A program made the position numbers and the translations under genes. A stretch of 64,000 nucleotides of DNA. Source: Jiulongibacter sp024742395 (GTDB taxonomy: Bacteria > Bacteroidota > Bacteroidia > Cytophagales > Spirosomataceae). The DNA lies in assembly GCA_965249455.1 (NCBI GenBank), contig OZ252236.1, positions 1 to 64,000 of the forward strand. The letters are read 5' to 3'. The notes under the pieces are model-generated. The model had not been told where the DNA came from. It saw only the letters and a program-made list of their open reading frames with translations, and did not search any database. Below, piece by piece: positions 44,455 to 52,775 of this stretch. Each line of letters opens with the position of its first letter. The stretch's first letter is position 1.

Positions 44455-44865
44455 TTAGCGACGGCATTCGGCACAAAGGCCTTTTATGACCATATTGGCC
44501 TGCTGCATTTGAAAGTTCTTAGGTAGGTTTATTTCCGGAATGTTATGATTCGTCAGGCAATACGTATTCTGACAACTATTACAGTGAAAGTGGTAATGCA
44601 GATCAGATGCATTGCACTGGCAACTTTCTAAACAGAGTGCATATTTCAACTGTTTAGTACCATCATCAATGGTATGCACCAGCTTTTTCTTCTCAAACGT
44701 CTTTAATGTTCTGTACAGAGTTGATTTATCTGCCATAAAAAGCCCTTCTTCTATGCTATTTAAAGAAATGGCTTTGTCCTGTTCCATCAGAAACTGCAAA
44801 ACAAGTATTCGCATGGCCGTAGGTTTAATATCGCGATTCGCCAGTTTCTTTTCTATCTTTTCCAT
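44455..44865 (-). CDS. Fur-family metal-responsive regulator (Zur-like)
   Basis: The 136-residue protein has a winged-helix N-terminus (KPTAMRILVLQFLMEQDKAISLNSIEEGL; DKSTLYRTLKTFEKKKLVHTI). The C-terminal dimer domain has YHFHCNSCQNTYCL and LCAECRR, i.e. His/Cys metal ligands and two CxxC pairs for structural zinc. Placed about 250 bp upstream of the ICMT/ATPase pair on the same strand, it most likely senses zinc and controls that transporter. Ferric or peroxide sensing cannot be excluded from sequence alone. Confidence 0.88.
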   Translation of the reverse strand: MEKIEKKLANRDIKPTAMRILVLQFLMEQDKAISLNSIEEGLFMADKSTLYRTLKTFEKKKLVHTIDDGTKQLKYALCLESCQCNASDLHYHFHCNSCQNTYCLTNHNIPEINLPKNFQMQQANMVIKGLCAECRR

Positions 44866-45199
44866 CAGACCGTAAGTGTTTACCTCTACCTCTCTCCAAA
44901 AATAGAATAAATTTAGAACCCTTCGTCCATTCTATTCTTTAAAGAGTACTTACTACTTAACCCATTTCTAATGAATGTTTCTGAAATGAGCACTTGTGCT
45001 TAATATTTCTTTTGTGTAGGCTAGCATGCAGTTCATAGTAATGTCAGCTATGTAATGCATGATTGTAACTATCTGTAAAAAATATAAATTTTTACAGATG
45101 AGGACAATCAACTAGTAAACTGATAGATCACATTTTACTTTAATGAGTGTAGACTTTTCTTTGAAAAATCATCAATAAGGAATCTTAGAAAAATACACA
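44866..45199. other. Intergenic gap between divergent genes
   Basis: This 334-bp AT-rich gap holds the divergent promoters of the Fur-family gene and the secreted protein at 45200. I see no gene and no strong palindrome in it. Confidence 0.5.
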
Positions 45200-46216
45200 A
45201 TGAAAAATCCCATCGCCCCTTTAATTATCCTTTTGTTCACTGTTTTCAGCAGTTTTGCCCAATCTAGAACAACTTTACTTCATAATGGTACAAGTTCTTT
45301 TTTCCTGGGAGCTACCCAATTTACTGATGCATACAATGCCGCCGTCATTGGGGATACTATCTTACTACCTGCTGGTGAGGTTTCACCACCGCAGTATATC
45401 AATAAAAGACTCAATATTTTTGGCGTAGGCTTTCATCCGGATAGTTCGGCCGCAACAGGCATAACGAAAGTCACCAATAACATAACCTTACAGGAAGATG
45501 CAGACAGTATCTTTTTCCAAGGTCTACATGTTAATGGAAGTATAACCGGGGCATTTAATCATGTAGTAGACTATTTGAGAGTTTCCCGGTGCCTGACCAC
45601 AGGTCTTATAGTTCCTGGTTCAAGCACCCAATCTTCACAACATGCCTATATCAGTGAATCTGTTATTCTGGGTAACGTTACTTTAAATTATGCTCAAAAT
45701 TCAGACATCACAAATTGCTTCATTCAGTCAAAAATAAATGCAGGTAACAATAATGCTATTCAAAATTGTATCATACTCAATGATGGCTCAAATGATAATA
45801 TTACGGGAGCTAGTTATTGCTACTTTGCAAATAACATTCTAAACAGAGCCTATCGCAGGGTTCCTTATGGGATTGACTATAACACTTTCGAAAAAAATGT
45901 CTTTGTTCAAGCCATTTCCGAGCAGGCCTTTGGCACAAACACAGAGACCGACAATTGGTTTAACGTCGATCTGACATCCTTTTTTGTGAATCAATCTGGA
46001 ACAAAATTCAATTTCAGCCATAATTACCACCTAAACTCTCCAGCCTCATACCTAGGTACAGATGGCACGCAGGTAGGAATTTATGGCGGGGCACATCCCG
46101 TAAAGCCGGGCTGGATTCCGATTATTCCACACATCACCCTAAAAAATATTGATAACCGCACAGACAATGCCGGCAACCTGAATGTTGAATTCAAAGTATC
46201 GGCTCAAGACTACTAA
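45200..46216 (+). CDS. Secreted beta-helix-like protein, function unknown
   Basis: The 338-residue protein has a signal peptide (MKNPIAPLIILLFTVFSSFAQ). Repeated short strands with Asn and Ser ladders (DSIFFQGLHVNGSI, HAYISESVILGNVTLNY, NSDITNCFIQSKIN, NNAIQNCIILNDGS, ASYCYFANNIL) fit a right-handed parallel beta-helix. It ends with GTQVGIYGGAHPVKPGWIP, a terminus seen in secreted Bacteroidota proteins. Enzymatic residues are not obvious. The next gene begins within five bases of its stop, so the two form a pair. Confidence 0.75.
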   Translation: MKNPIAPLIILLFTVFSSFAQSRTTLLHNGTSSFFLGATQFTDAYNAAVIGDTILLPAGEVSPPQYINKRLNIFGVGFHPDSSAATGITKVTNNITLQEDADSIFFQGLHVNGSITGAFNHVVDYLRVSRCLTTGLIVPGSSTQSSQHAYISESVILGNVTLNYAQNSDITNCFIQSKINAGNNNAIQNCIILNDGSNDNITGASYCYFANNILNRAYRRVPYGIDYNTFEKNVFVQAISEQAFGTNTETDNWFNVDLTSFFVNQSGTKFNFSHNYHLNSPASYLGTDGTQVGIYGGAHPVKPGWIPIIPHITLKNIDNRTDNAGNLNVEFKVSAQDY

Positions 46217-46220
46217 GACC

Positions 46221-47771
46221 ATGAAAAACTTTCTCTTCCTATTGTTTCTATTTTCTGGATTGGGTTCTCTCTATGCCCAAACAATTCACGGCTACGAGTA
46301 CTGGTTTGACGAGGATTTTACAAACAGACAAATTATTTCTGTTAGTCCTTTGGAAACAGTAAACCTAAATTTCACAGTTTCTGCTTCAGCTCTGTCTCCT
46401 GGAATGCATATACTTAGTTTTAGATTTTTAGACGAGAACGGTACTTTTTCCCCTGTTAACAGTACTCACTTTTATAAACCCTATGAGACCGAGCAGACGA
46501 TTGAGAAAAAAATGCAAACCTACGAGTACTGGTTTGATATGGATTATGCAAACAGAGCCTCCATTCCAATAGGAAATCAAAAACAGGTCAACCTCTCACT
46601 TGAAATTGGTACTTCTGCAATTACAGATGGTATACATATCCTTAACCATAGGTTCAAAGATGACAAAGGGCAGTATTCTCCTGTGGTATCTCTATTTGCT
46701 TACAAAGTGCCTCCGGCACCGTCAAGCATAGAAAACAAGATTATCGCATACCGATACTGGATAGATGATGATTTTGCGAATGCAAAAGACAGCACCTTGA
46801 GTGTCCCTGCTGAAAATTTAATAATCCTTGACAAAACAAACTTGGGGCATCTCTCAAAAGGTTATTATACCTTAAACTTTCAGTTCAAAGACCAATTAGG
46901 GCAATGGAGCTCTGTTAGCTCTACTGAAATAGAGAAAGATCTTTTACCCGTCTCCAATTTTACATATACCACAAACGAAAACTGTGATTCAACAAAAATA
47001 ATCTTTTCTAACCTAAGTATAGACGTTGATACCTACTTCTGGGAATTCGGTGATGGTGAATCAACTACAAGTGTAGAGCCTGAGCATACTTATTATACCC
47101 CTGGAGTATATCAGGTGAGTTTACTTGCCACTAATGCTACTAGTGGATCAGATAGCCTCAAAACCGTTTCTGTAACAGTTAAAGGAAATACGTCTGTCAA
47201 TTTATCCAAAGTATCATGTGGACCTTACACCTCTCCAAGTGGACTATATACCTGGTCAAATTCAGGCGTTTATTATGATACACTGGTTAATTCTTATGGC
47301 TGCGACTCGCTATTGACCATTCAATTAACAGTAAATCCAGTAATAGTACCTAATCCTCCAATAGCGACAGGTAATTATCGTTGCGGTCCGGGATCCTTGA
47401 ACTTAAGTGCGTCAGGATGCACGAGCACATATAATTGGTTTTCCAGTAATACTGACCCAAACCCCTTAGGAGTTAATTCTCAGTTTGCCACTCCTGAGAT
47501 TGGTCAAACCACAACATATTATGTTGCCTGTAATGAAGGGGCTTGTCTTAGTGCCAGAACACCGGTCGTAGCTACGGTACATGTGAATGTTGTTCATTCA
47601 CTTGGCATTCTACCAAGTGGTACATACAGTTCATCGCAAACAATAAATAGCAAAGCTACATTGAGCAGTCCTACGACATATAAATCAGGAGGAAGTATTT
47701 TACTGGAGCCAGGCTTTAAGGCCAACACAGGGACAGTTTTTAAAGCGGAAATTAGCCCATGTGAGAATTAA
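46221..47771 (+). CDS. Secreted PKD-domain surface protein with three N-terminal repeats
   Basis: The protein has about 516 residues from MKNFLFLLFLFSGLGSLYAQ. Three tandem units of about 65 residues each start with YEYWFDEDF-like or YRYWIDDDF sequence and end HILSFRF/HILNHRF/YTLNFQF (about 20-210). A PKD domain follows (WEFGDGESTTSVEPEHTYYTPG, about 245-310), then Cys-containing segments (SCGPYTSPSGLYTWSNSG; GCDSLLTIQLTV). The C-terminal part reads LEPGFKANTGTVFKAEISPC, the usual end of Bacteroidota secreted proteins. It is probably an adhesin or surface polymer-binding protein and pairs with the upstream gene. Confidence 0.8.
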   Translation: MKNFLFLLFLFSGLGSLYAQTIHGYEYWFDEDFTNRQIISVSPLETVNLNFTVSASALSPGMHILSFRFLDENGTFSPVNSTHFYKPYETEQTIEKKMQTYEYWFDMDYANRASIPIGNQKQVNLSLEIGTSAITDGIHILNHRFKDDKGQYSPVVSLFAYKVPPAPSSIENKIIAYRYWIDDDFANAKDSTLSVPAENLIILDKTNLGHLSKGYYTLNFQFKDQLGQWSSVSSTEIEKDLLPVSNFTYTTNENCDSTKIIFSNLSIDVDTYFWEFGDGESTTSVEPEHTYYTPGVYQVSLLATNATSGSDSLKTVSVTVKGNTSVNLSKVSCGPYTSPSGLYTWSNSGVYYDTLVNSYGCDSLLTIQLTVNPVIVPNPPIATGNYRCGPGSLNLSASGCTSTYNWFSSNTDPNPLGVNSQFATPEIGQTTTYYVACNEGACLSARTPVVATVHVNVVHSLGILPSGTYSSSQTINSKATLSSPTTYKSGGSILLEPGFKANTGTVFKAEISPCEN

Positions 47772-47946
47772 AGAATTGGTTATAATATAGTTTACTTTAA
47801 GTACGAAGAAGGGTCAATGAAGTCCATTCTGAATTGATAAATTTGTTGTACTTAATCTTCCTATTGTTCTTAACTATTTGCGGTTGACCCGCGGCTAAGC
47901 AATTGACATTTAATTGTAGTCAGATTTTATTGACTAATAATCAAAT

Positions 47947-48912
47947 CTAAAGCTCCTCATGCACTGTACTAATATGAATCAAAGCATCCCCCTGATTAAC
48001 AATGGGAGAATGATTGGAACCTATGATATAGCCGGCGTGGCTTGATTTTACTTTTTTCTCGAAATCTCCGTAAGGGTCTGAAATGCTTCCCAATACCTCT
48101 CCCTTTTCTACCTTTTGACCTATACTGACCACTCGTCTGTACATACCCGAGTGATTGGCTCTGATCCAGCTAGACTTCCTGATATAAATCTGCTCTTCCT
48201 GATTTGGACTGTCCTCTAATTCATTTGAGAAATCTCTTATTCCTAAATACTGCATGACACGCATGGTGCCTTGCAGTGCTTGCCTCGTTACATTTTTATC
48301 TAAATGCAGGTCTTTGCCTCCTTCAAAAAGCAAGACCTTTTTGCCTAAATCACTGGCAGACTTACGAAAGGACTTATCGCGAATGGGTGCGTCAATGATA
48401 AATTTAGCGGCAAATGCTTTTGCCAAACTCAAGCATTCCTTATCAGAGCCATCCATCCTAATCTGGGCGTAATTGAATCTTTTTCCACTGCCCGTATGGA
48501 AATCTATGCAGTAATCTATGTGCGGAACGATCTCCGTCATTATGGCATGAGCAAATCGGCTCGCCAAAGAACCATTAACCGAGCCCGGGAAAGTTCTGTT
48601 GAGGTCACGTCCGTCAGGAAACTCACGAGTTTGGCTTAAAAAGCCAAAAACATTTACTACTGGAATACAAACTACGGTACCGGCTTTGGGCCTGTTGAGT
48701 TTTTGAGAAATAATCTGACGGACTATTTCGACTCCATTCACTTCATCTCCGTGTATACCTGCTAATAACAACAAAACCGGTCCTTCTTTCGCCGATCTTT
48801 CGATGATGACAGGCACTTCTAAGCTAGTGCGTGTATGAAGCTTGGCAATATCGAGTGAAAGAACCGTTTTTCCCACTCCTATTTCTTTTCCTAAAAGACG
48901 TAATTCTCTCAT
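47947..48912 (-). CDS. Succinylglutamate desuccinylase/aspartoacylase family zinc hydrolase
   Basis: The 321-residue cytoplasmic metallo-hydrolase of the M14-like AstE/AspA fold has the zinc motif AGIHGDEVNGVEIV (His54 and Glu57). It also has RDLNRTFPG (substrate Arg and Asn region), a second His in IDFHTGSG, and LLFEGGKD near the catalytic Glu. A C-terminal barrel-like half follows (about 235-321, EKGEVLGSISDPYGDF). Substrate unknown; related enzymes act on N-acylated amino acids. It stands alone on the minus strand. Confidence 0.88.
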   Translation of the reverse strand: MRELRLLGKEIGVGKTVLSLDIAKLHTRTSLEVPVIIERSAKEGPVLLLLAGIHGDEVNGVEIVRQIISQKLNRPKAGTVVCIPVVNVFGFLSQTREFPDGRDLNRTFPGSVNGSLASRFAHAIMTEIVPHIDYCIDFHTGSGKRFNYAQIRMDGSDKECLSLAKAFAAKFIIDAPIRDKSFRKSASDLGKKVLLFEGGKDLHLDKNVTRQALQGTMRVMQYLGIRDFSNELEDSPNQEEQIYIRKSSWIRANHSGMYRRVVSIGQKVEKGEVLGSISDPYGDFEKKVKSSHAGYIIGSNHSPIVNQGDALIHISTVHEEL

Positions 48913-49001
48913 AAAAACCTCCCGGATAGTATTTCCGCAAAGTTGATGCTTCTTCAGATAATAAAACCCTTTACCCGGTTAAAATTGAAAATAAACATGG
49001 G

Positions 49002-49040
49002 TAAAAAAATGAGCTATTGACAATATCAATAGCTCATTTT
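49002..49040 (-). terminator. Strong hairpin terminator after the GH127 gene
   Basis: A 15-bp stem (AAAATGAGCTATTGA at 49006-49020 with its complement at 49026-49040) has a 5-base loop. On the minus strand it is followed by a run of T. It lies 23 bp past the end of the GH127 gene and marks the end of the catabolic transcripts. Confidence 0.75.
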
Positions 49041-49062
49041 AAACATTTACTTCATGGCTTTT

Positions 49063-51069
49063 CTATTTCCATACTACCGGAAGAAAAACAGACATCTCTG
49101 AGATACCTCTATTGCTCCAGGCAAAATAAGGTATCAATTGAGTTTTGAAGGTTTTAAATACTGGTTTCTGAACAGCAGAATACATGCCTTCCTTTTTATC
49201 TTGCCTAAGTAAGACTTCTGTTTTTAAGGTATTAATTCCTCCCAGGAAATCCGGCTGAAAATCTGTTTTGAATGGAGTGTCGCCTTTGATGTACACATCA
49301 ACTATACTGGCCTCTTCAGGAAGATCAGAGGACTCCATACAGTAAACCACAGGCCCGCGTTTTACTGCTACCTGATTTCTTACTTCCTCTATTCTATCGT
49401 TTCCTTCTACCAGTGTGGTCTCCATAGGCATATCCAGTAAAATCACATCTCCCTTCTTCCACTTTCTGGTAATTTTTGTGTAATTACCTGCTACTGTATT
49501 TATGCCGGCATCCTTTCCATTGATCTTGATTTTGGCTCCATTGGCCCAGTCTGGTATTCTAATTAATATATCAAATGGATCTTCTTTACAGTTTTCAATA
49601 GTCAGTTTTACCAGACCTTTCCAAGGGTACTCTGTTTCTTGTTTTAACTCCAGTTCGGTGCCATCTAAGAGCTTAGTTTTTAATTTATTGCCACCATAAA
49701 GATTTACACTTAAGCCATTTTCTGAAAGACTGTAAGCCCAGCCCGATACCTGTACGATGGTTCGTACTAAATTAGGCGGACAACAGAAACACTCTAAATA
49801 TGATTGTCTCTCAGGGTACTCTGTGTTCATTTTTGAGTAATCGCGAGCCCCGTTAATCTTTCTAAGCGGATTGGCATAATAATACTCTTTTCCTGTAAGG
49901 CTAATTCCAGAAAGAGCACTATTAAACAGAACAAGCTCCATCACATCCGCATGTTTTGACTCGCCTTTCAGACCCAGCATTCTGTAATTAAACATAGAAT
50001 TGCAGATATTGGCACAGGTCTCATTATAGGCCGTCATATTGGGCATCATGTATTCATCAATAAACCCTTCCTGAATTGGATCTCGATTTGTGGAAGCACC
50101 GTAATGTGTTTGACCTACAGCTCCGGTGAGATACATCTTTTTATTGGTTACATTATCCCATAATCTATCCAGAGCATCTATTAAGGCCTGTTCTCCGGTT
50201 TCAGCAGCCACATCTGCAGCACCTGCGTAGTAATACAAGGCCAATACCGCATGACCTACTGCCTCTGTAGATTCTCTGAATGGCGTACGCTCCTGAACCA
50301 TGTCGCCAATTGGATAGCCTATAGTTGCAGGATTTTCATCAACTCCGTATTTCCCTCTGTTATTGATAAACTTCTCTGCCAGTTTAAGGTAGCGGCCATC
50401 TTTGGTCGTTCTGTAAAGCTCTACCAATCCCATTATTTGAGTTTGGTTAAAACCAAACCTTCCATACCTACGGCTTTCGGGCATAAAAACGCTGTACAGA
50501 TTATTGGCATGCTTTATGGCAATATCAAGGAAGTTTCTTTGCCCGGTAACTCTGTAATGAATAACTGCACTGGTATATAAATGGCCACTATTGTACATCT
50601 CATGGTATTTTCGGTTTTCAAACCTATCAACCTTAGGGTTCAACTGAATCTGAGTTTGCAGATAACCATCTTCCATCTGAGCCTTGGCAATGATCGCAAT
50701 GATTTCGTCAAGCTCAGCCAAAATTTTAGGGTCTTTATTTTGAGCATATACGTAACTCATAGCCTCCATCCATTTATAGAAGTCGCCATCATGCCAGGCA
50801 AAACCCTGATGTTTGCCTTCTTTTAAACCCGCAGCTATTTTAAAATTATTCAGTCCGTGACCTACATCGCCTTTCAGCACCTCACCCATATAGGGCACCA
50901 TAACCGATTCTGCCAATTTGAATTTATCTGCCCAAAAACCTTCTGTCCAGTGGCAATCTCCCATGTTGATGCTTTTCAGCTTTACATTTGGGCTATTGGA
51001 ATTATCGATAATCCCTTGAGCAAAGGATATTGTGCTCAAAAGCATTAAAAAAAGTGAATATTTTTTCAT
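49063..51069 (-). CDS. GH127-family glycoside hydrolase (DUF1680)
   Basis: The 668-residue secreted enzyme has a signal peptide (MKKYSLFLMLLSTISFAQG) and a long helical (alpha/alpha)6 barrel, then beta domains. The catalytic/zinc residues of beta-L-arabinofuranosidase HypBA1 are conserved: Glu350 and Cys352 in YNETCANIC, and Cys429-Cys430 in ECFCCPPN. The family includes beta-L-arabinofuranosidases and, in marine carrageenan-using Bacteroidota, 3,6-anhydro-D-galactosidases. The nearby sulfatase and anhydrogalactose-type catabolic genes favour the second activity, but sequence alone cannot decide. It is the last gene of the catabolic locus before a strong terminator. Confidence 0.9.
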   Translation of the reverse strand: MKKYSLFLMLLSTISFAQGIIDNSNSPNVKLKSINMGDCHWTEGFWADKFKLAESVMVPYMGEVLKGDVGHGLNNFKIAAGLKEGKHQGFAWHDGDFYKWMEAMSYVYAQNKDPKILAELDEIIAIIAKAQMEDGYLQTQIQLNPKVDRFENRKYHEMYNSGHLYTSAVIHYRVTGQRNFLDIAIKHANNLYSVFMPESRRYGRFGFNQTQIMGLVELYRTTKDGRYLKLAEKFINNRGKYGVDENPATIGYPIGDMVQERTPFRESTEAVGHAVLALYYYAGAADVAAETGEQALIDALDRLWDNVTNKKMYLTGAVGQTHYGASTNRDPIQEGFIDEYMMPNMTAYNETCANICNSMFNYRMLGLKGESKHADVMELVLFNSALSGISLTGKEYYYANPLRKINGARDYSKMNTEYPERQSYLECFCCPPNLVRTIVQVSGWAYSLSENGLSVNLYGGNKLKTKLLDGTELELKQETEYPWKGLVKLTIENCKEDPFDILIRIPDWANGAKIKINGKDAGINTVAGNYTKITRKWKKGDVILLDMPMETTLVEGNDRIEEVRNQVAVKRGPVVYCMESSDLPEEASIVDVYIKGDTPFKTDFQPDFLGGINTLKTEVLLRQDKKEGMYSAVQKPVFKTFKTQLIPYFAWSNRGISEMSVFLPVVWK

Positions 51070-51248
51070 TAGTATAAGTTATAATTCTTTGAAAACGAAT
51101 GCTATTTAGGTGTGTAGCATCCTGAAGTTCCCAAAGTTTTGGTTCTGTTTTTACCTAGGGTTTACAAAACAAAGAAAATACAAAAATCTGCTATGCTCTT
51201 TGTCTTACTTAGCCCATATCAGGCTTATTTTAACCTACTAAAACGGTC

Positions 51249-52625
51249 CTATTCTACTTTCCTGTATTTATCCATTAGCTCAATATCGAGCTGTTCGTAC
51301 AGCTTTTTCAACATCCATCTGGGTCTTTCTAAGGTTAGCTCCCAGGCAAATATCATCTTATACATTTTTTTAACCCTATCTGGATACTGGCCTGAAAGAT
51401 CGTTTTGCTCAGAAATATCTTCATCAATTTTGAAAAGCTCGGCAGGTCTGTCCGGATATCTTATTAATTTCCAGTCGCCTTCTCTTACTACAGCTCTTGC
51501 ATCTTTTTTCCAGTAAAGTACCTCGTGTGGCCTGGCTTTATTTTGACCTGTCACATAAGGAATTAGATTTACACCATCCAAGCCTTTCAAACTCTCTGAT
51601 TGGCCACCGGCCACCTGATAAAAAGTAGGAAGAAGATCCAAGGTACTCACAGGATATTTATATTCAGAACCAGCTTCTACTTTACCCGGCCATCTCATCA
51701 GAAACGGTACACGAATACCCCCTTCCAGATGAGTGGCTTTAGCACCCGCCAACGGAAGGTTTACTGATGCATTATGATCTACGGGCCCTCCATTGTCATT
51801 CGTGAAAATAACCAAGGTATTCTCAGCAAGACCGGATTCGTCAAGATAGTCGAGTATTTCACCGCAGGCCCTATCCAGTGCAAGGGTCATGGCTGCCACT
51901 TGTTTTCTTTTACCTGATAATTCCGGAAACATAGCAAGGTCTTCTTCAGTGGCATCCATGGGTGTATGCACTGCATTAAAAGCTACGTAAGCAAAGAACG
52001 GATGCTGCTTATTTTTCTCCATGAAAGCGATGGCCTCTTCTGCGAGTAAGTCAGTCAGATATTTTTGGGGTTCCTGAAAATTATTGAATCCGTATTCCAA
52101 TTTGTTTTGAACATCGGCTGGCGGGGTTTCATAAGCAAAATAGTCTCTTGCTCCGCCCCTAAAGCCCACAAACTCATCAAAACCTCTTTTTAAGGGATGA
52201 AATCTGTCTGCACCACCCTGGTGCCATTTACCAAAAATGGCCGACTTATACCCTAAGGTTTTAAGGTAATCGGCAATGGTTTTCTCCTCCACCGGCAAGC
52301 CCATCTCAATGCCGTCTGCGGCAGATACCGCACTCATGTAACCAGGCACATTGTTCTCTTCAAAACCAAATCGTTGCTGGTATTTACCCGTTAAAAGACC
52401 GGCCCTGGAGGGTCCGCAAGTAGGGTCTGAAACGTAGGCTTGTTTGAAAAGCATTCCTTGTTTAGCCAGCCTGTCCAGATTCGGGGTTTTCATTACTTTA
52501 CTTCCCTGAAAACCGAAATCGGCATAGCCCGCATCATCTGCAAAAAGCATCACAATATTGGGTGCCTTTTGAGAATAAGCCATCATAGAAGAAAGAAAGA
52601 GAATAGAAAGGAGTAGTTTTTTCAT
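51249..52625 (-). CDS. Secreted type I (formylglycine) sulfatase
   Basis: The product is about 458 residues from MKKLLLSILFLSSMMAYSQ. The sulfatase motif CGPSRAGLLTGK is present; its Cys becomes formylglycine. Metal ligands are visible in FADDAGYADFG near the start, and later motifs include GKWHQGG and FTNDNGGPVDH. A desulfating exo- or endo-acting enzyme on a sulfated polysaccharide or oligosaccharide is expected. It lies between the GH127 and the PhoD-like gene in the locus. No maturase gene is in the window, so an external formylglycine-generating enzyme is needed. Confidence 0.9.
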   Translation of the reverse strand: MKKLLLSILFLSSMMAYSQKAPNIVMLFADDAGYADFGFQGSKVMKTPNLDRLAKQGMLFKQAYVSDPTCGPSRAGLLTGKYQQRFGFEENNVPGYMSAVSAADGIEMGLPVEEKTIADYLKTLGYKSAIFGKWHQGGADRFHPLKRGFDEFVGFRGGARDYFAYETPPADVQNKLEYGFNNFQEPQKYLTDLLAEEAIAFMEKNKQHPFFAYVAFNAVHTPMDATEEDLAMFPELSGKRKQVAAMTLALDRACGEILDYLDESGLAENTLVIFTNDNGGPVDHNASVNLPLAGAKATHLEGGIRVPFLMRWPGKVEAGSEYKYPVSTLDLLPTFYQVAGGQSESLKGLDGVNLIPYVTGQNKARPHEVLYWKKDARAVVREGDWKLIRYPDRPAELFKIDEDISEQNDLSGQYPDRVKKMYKMIFAWELTLERPRWMLKKLYEQLDIELMDKYRKVE

Positions 52626-52775
52626 TTTACAGGTTGAATATTTCTTCACAAATCAAAGAATTAAAAACACGCAGGACAGAGCCTTATTTAGCCTTGTTCT
52701 GACGATAATTATCAAATTTCAAAAATCCATCTTAACCTGACGAAAGATGTGACTCCATTAAAACTAAACATAGGT

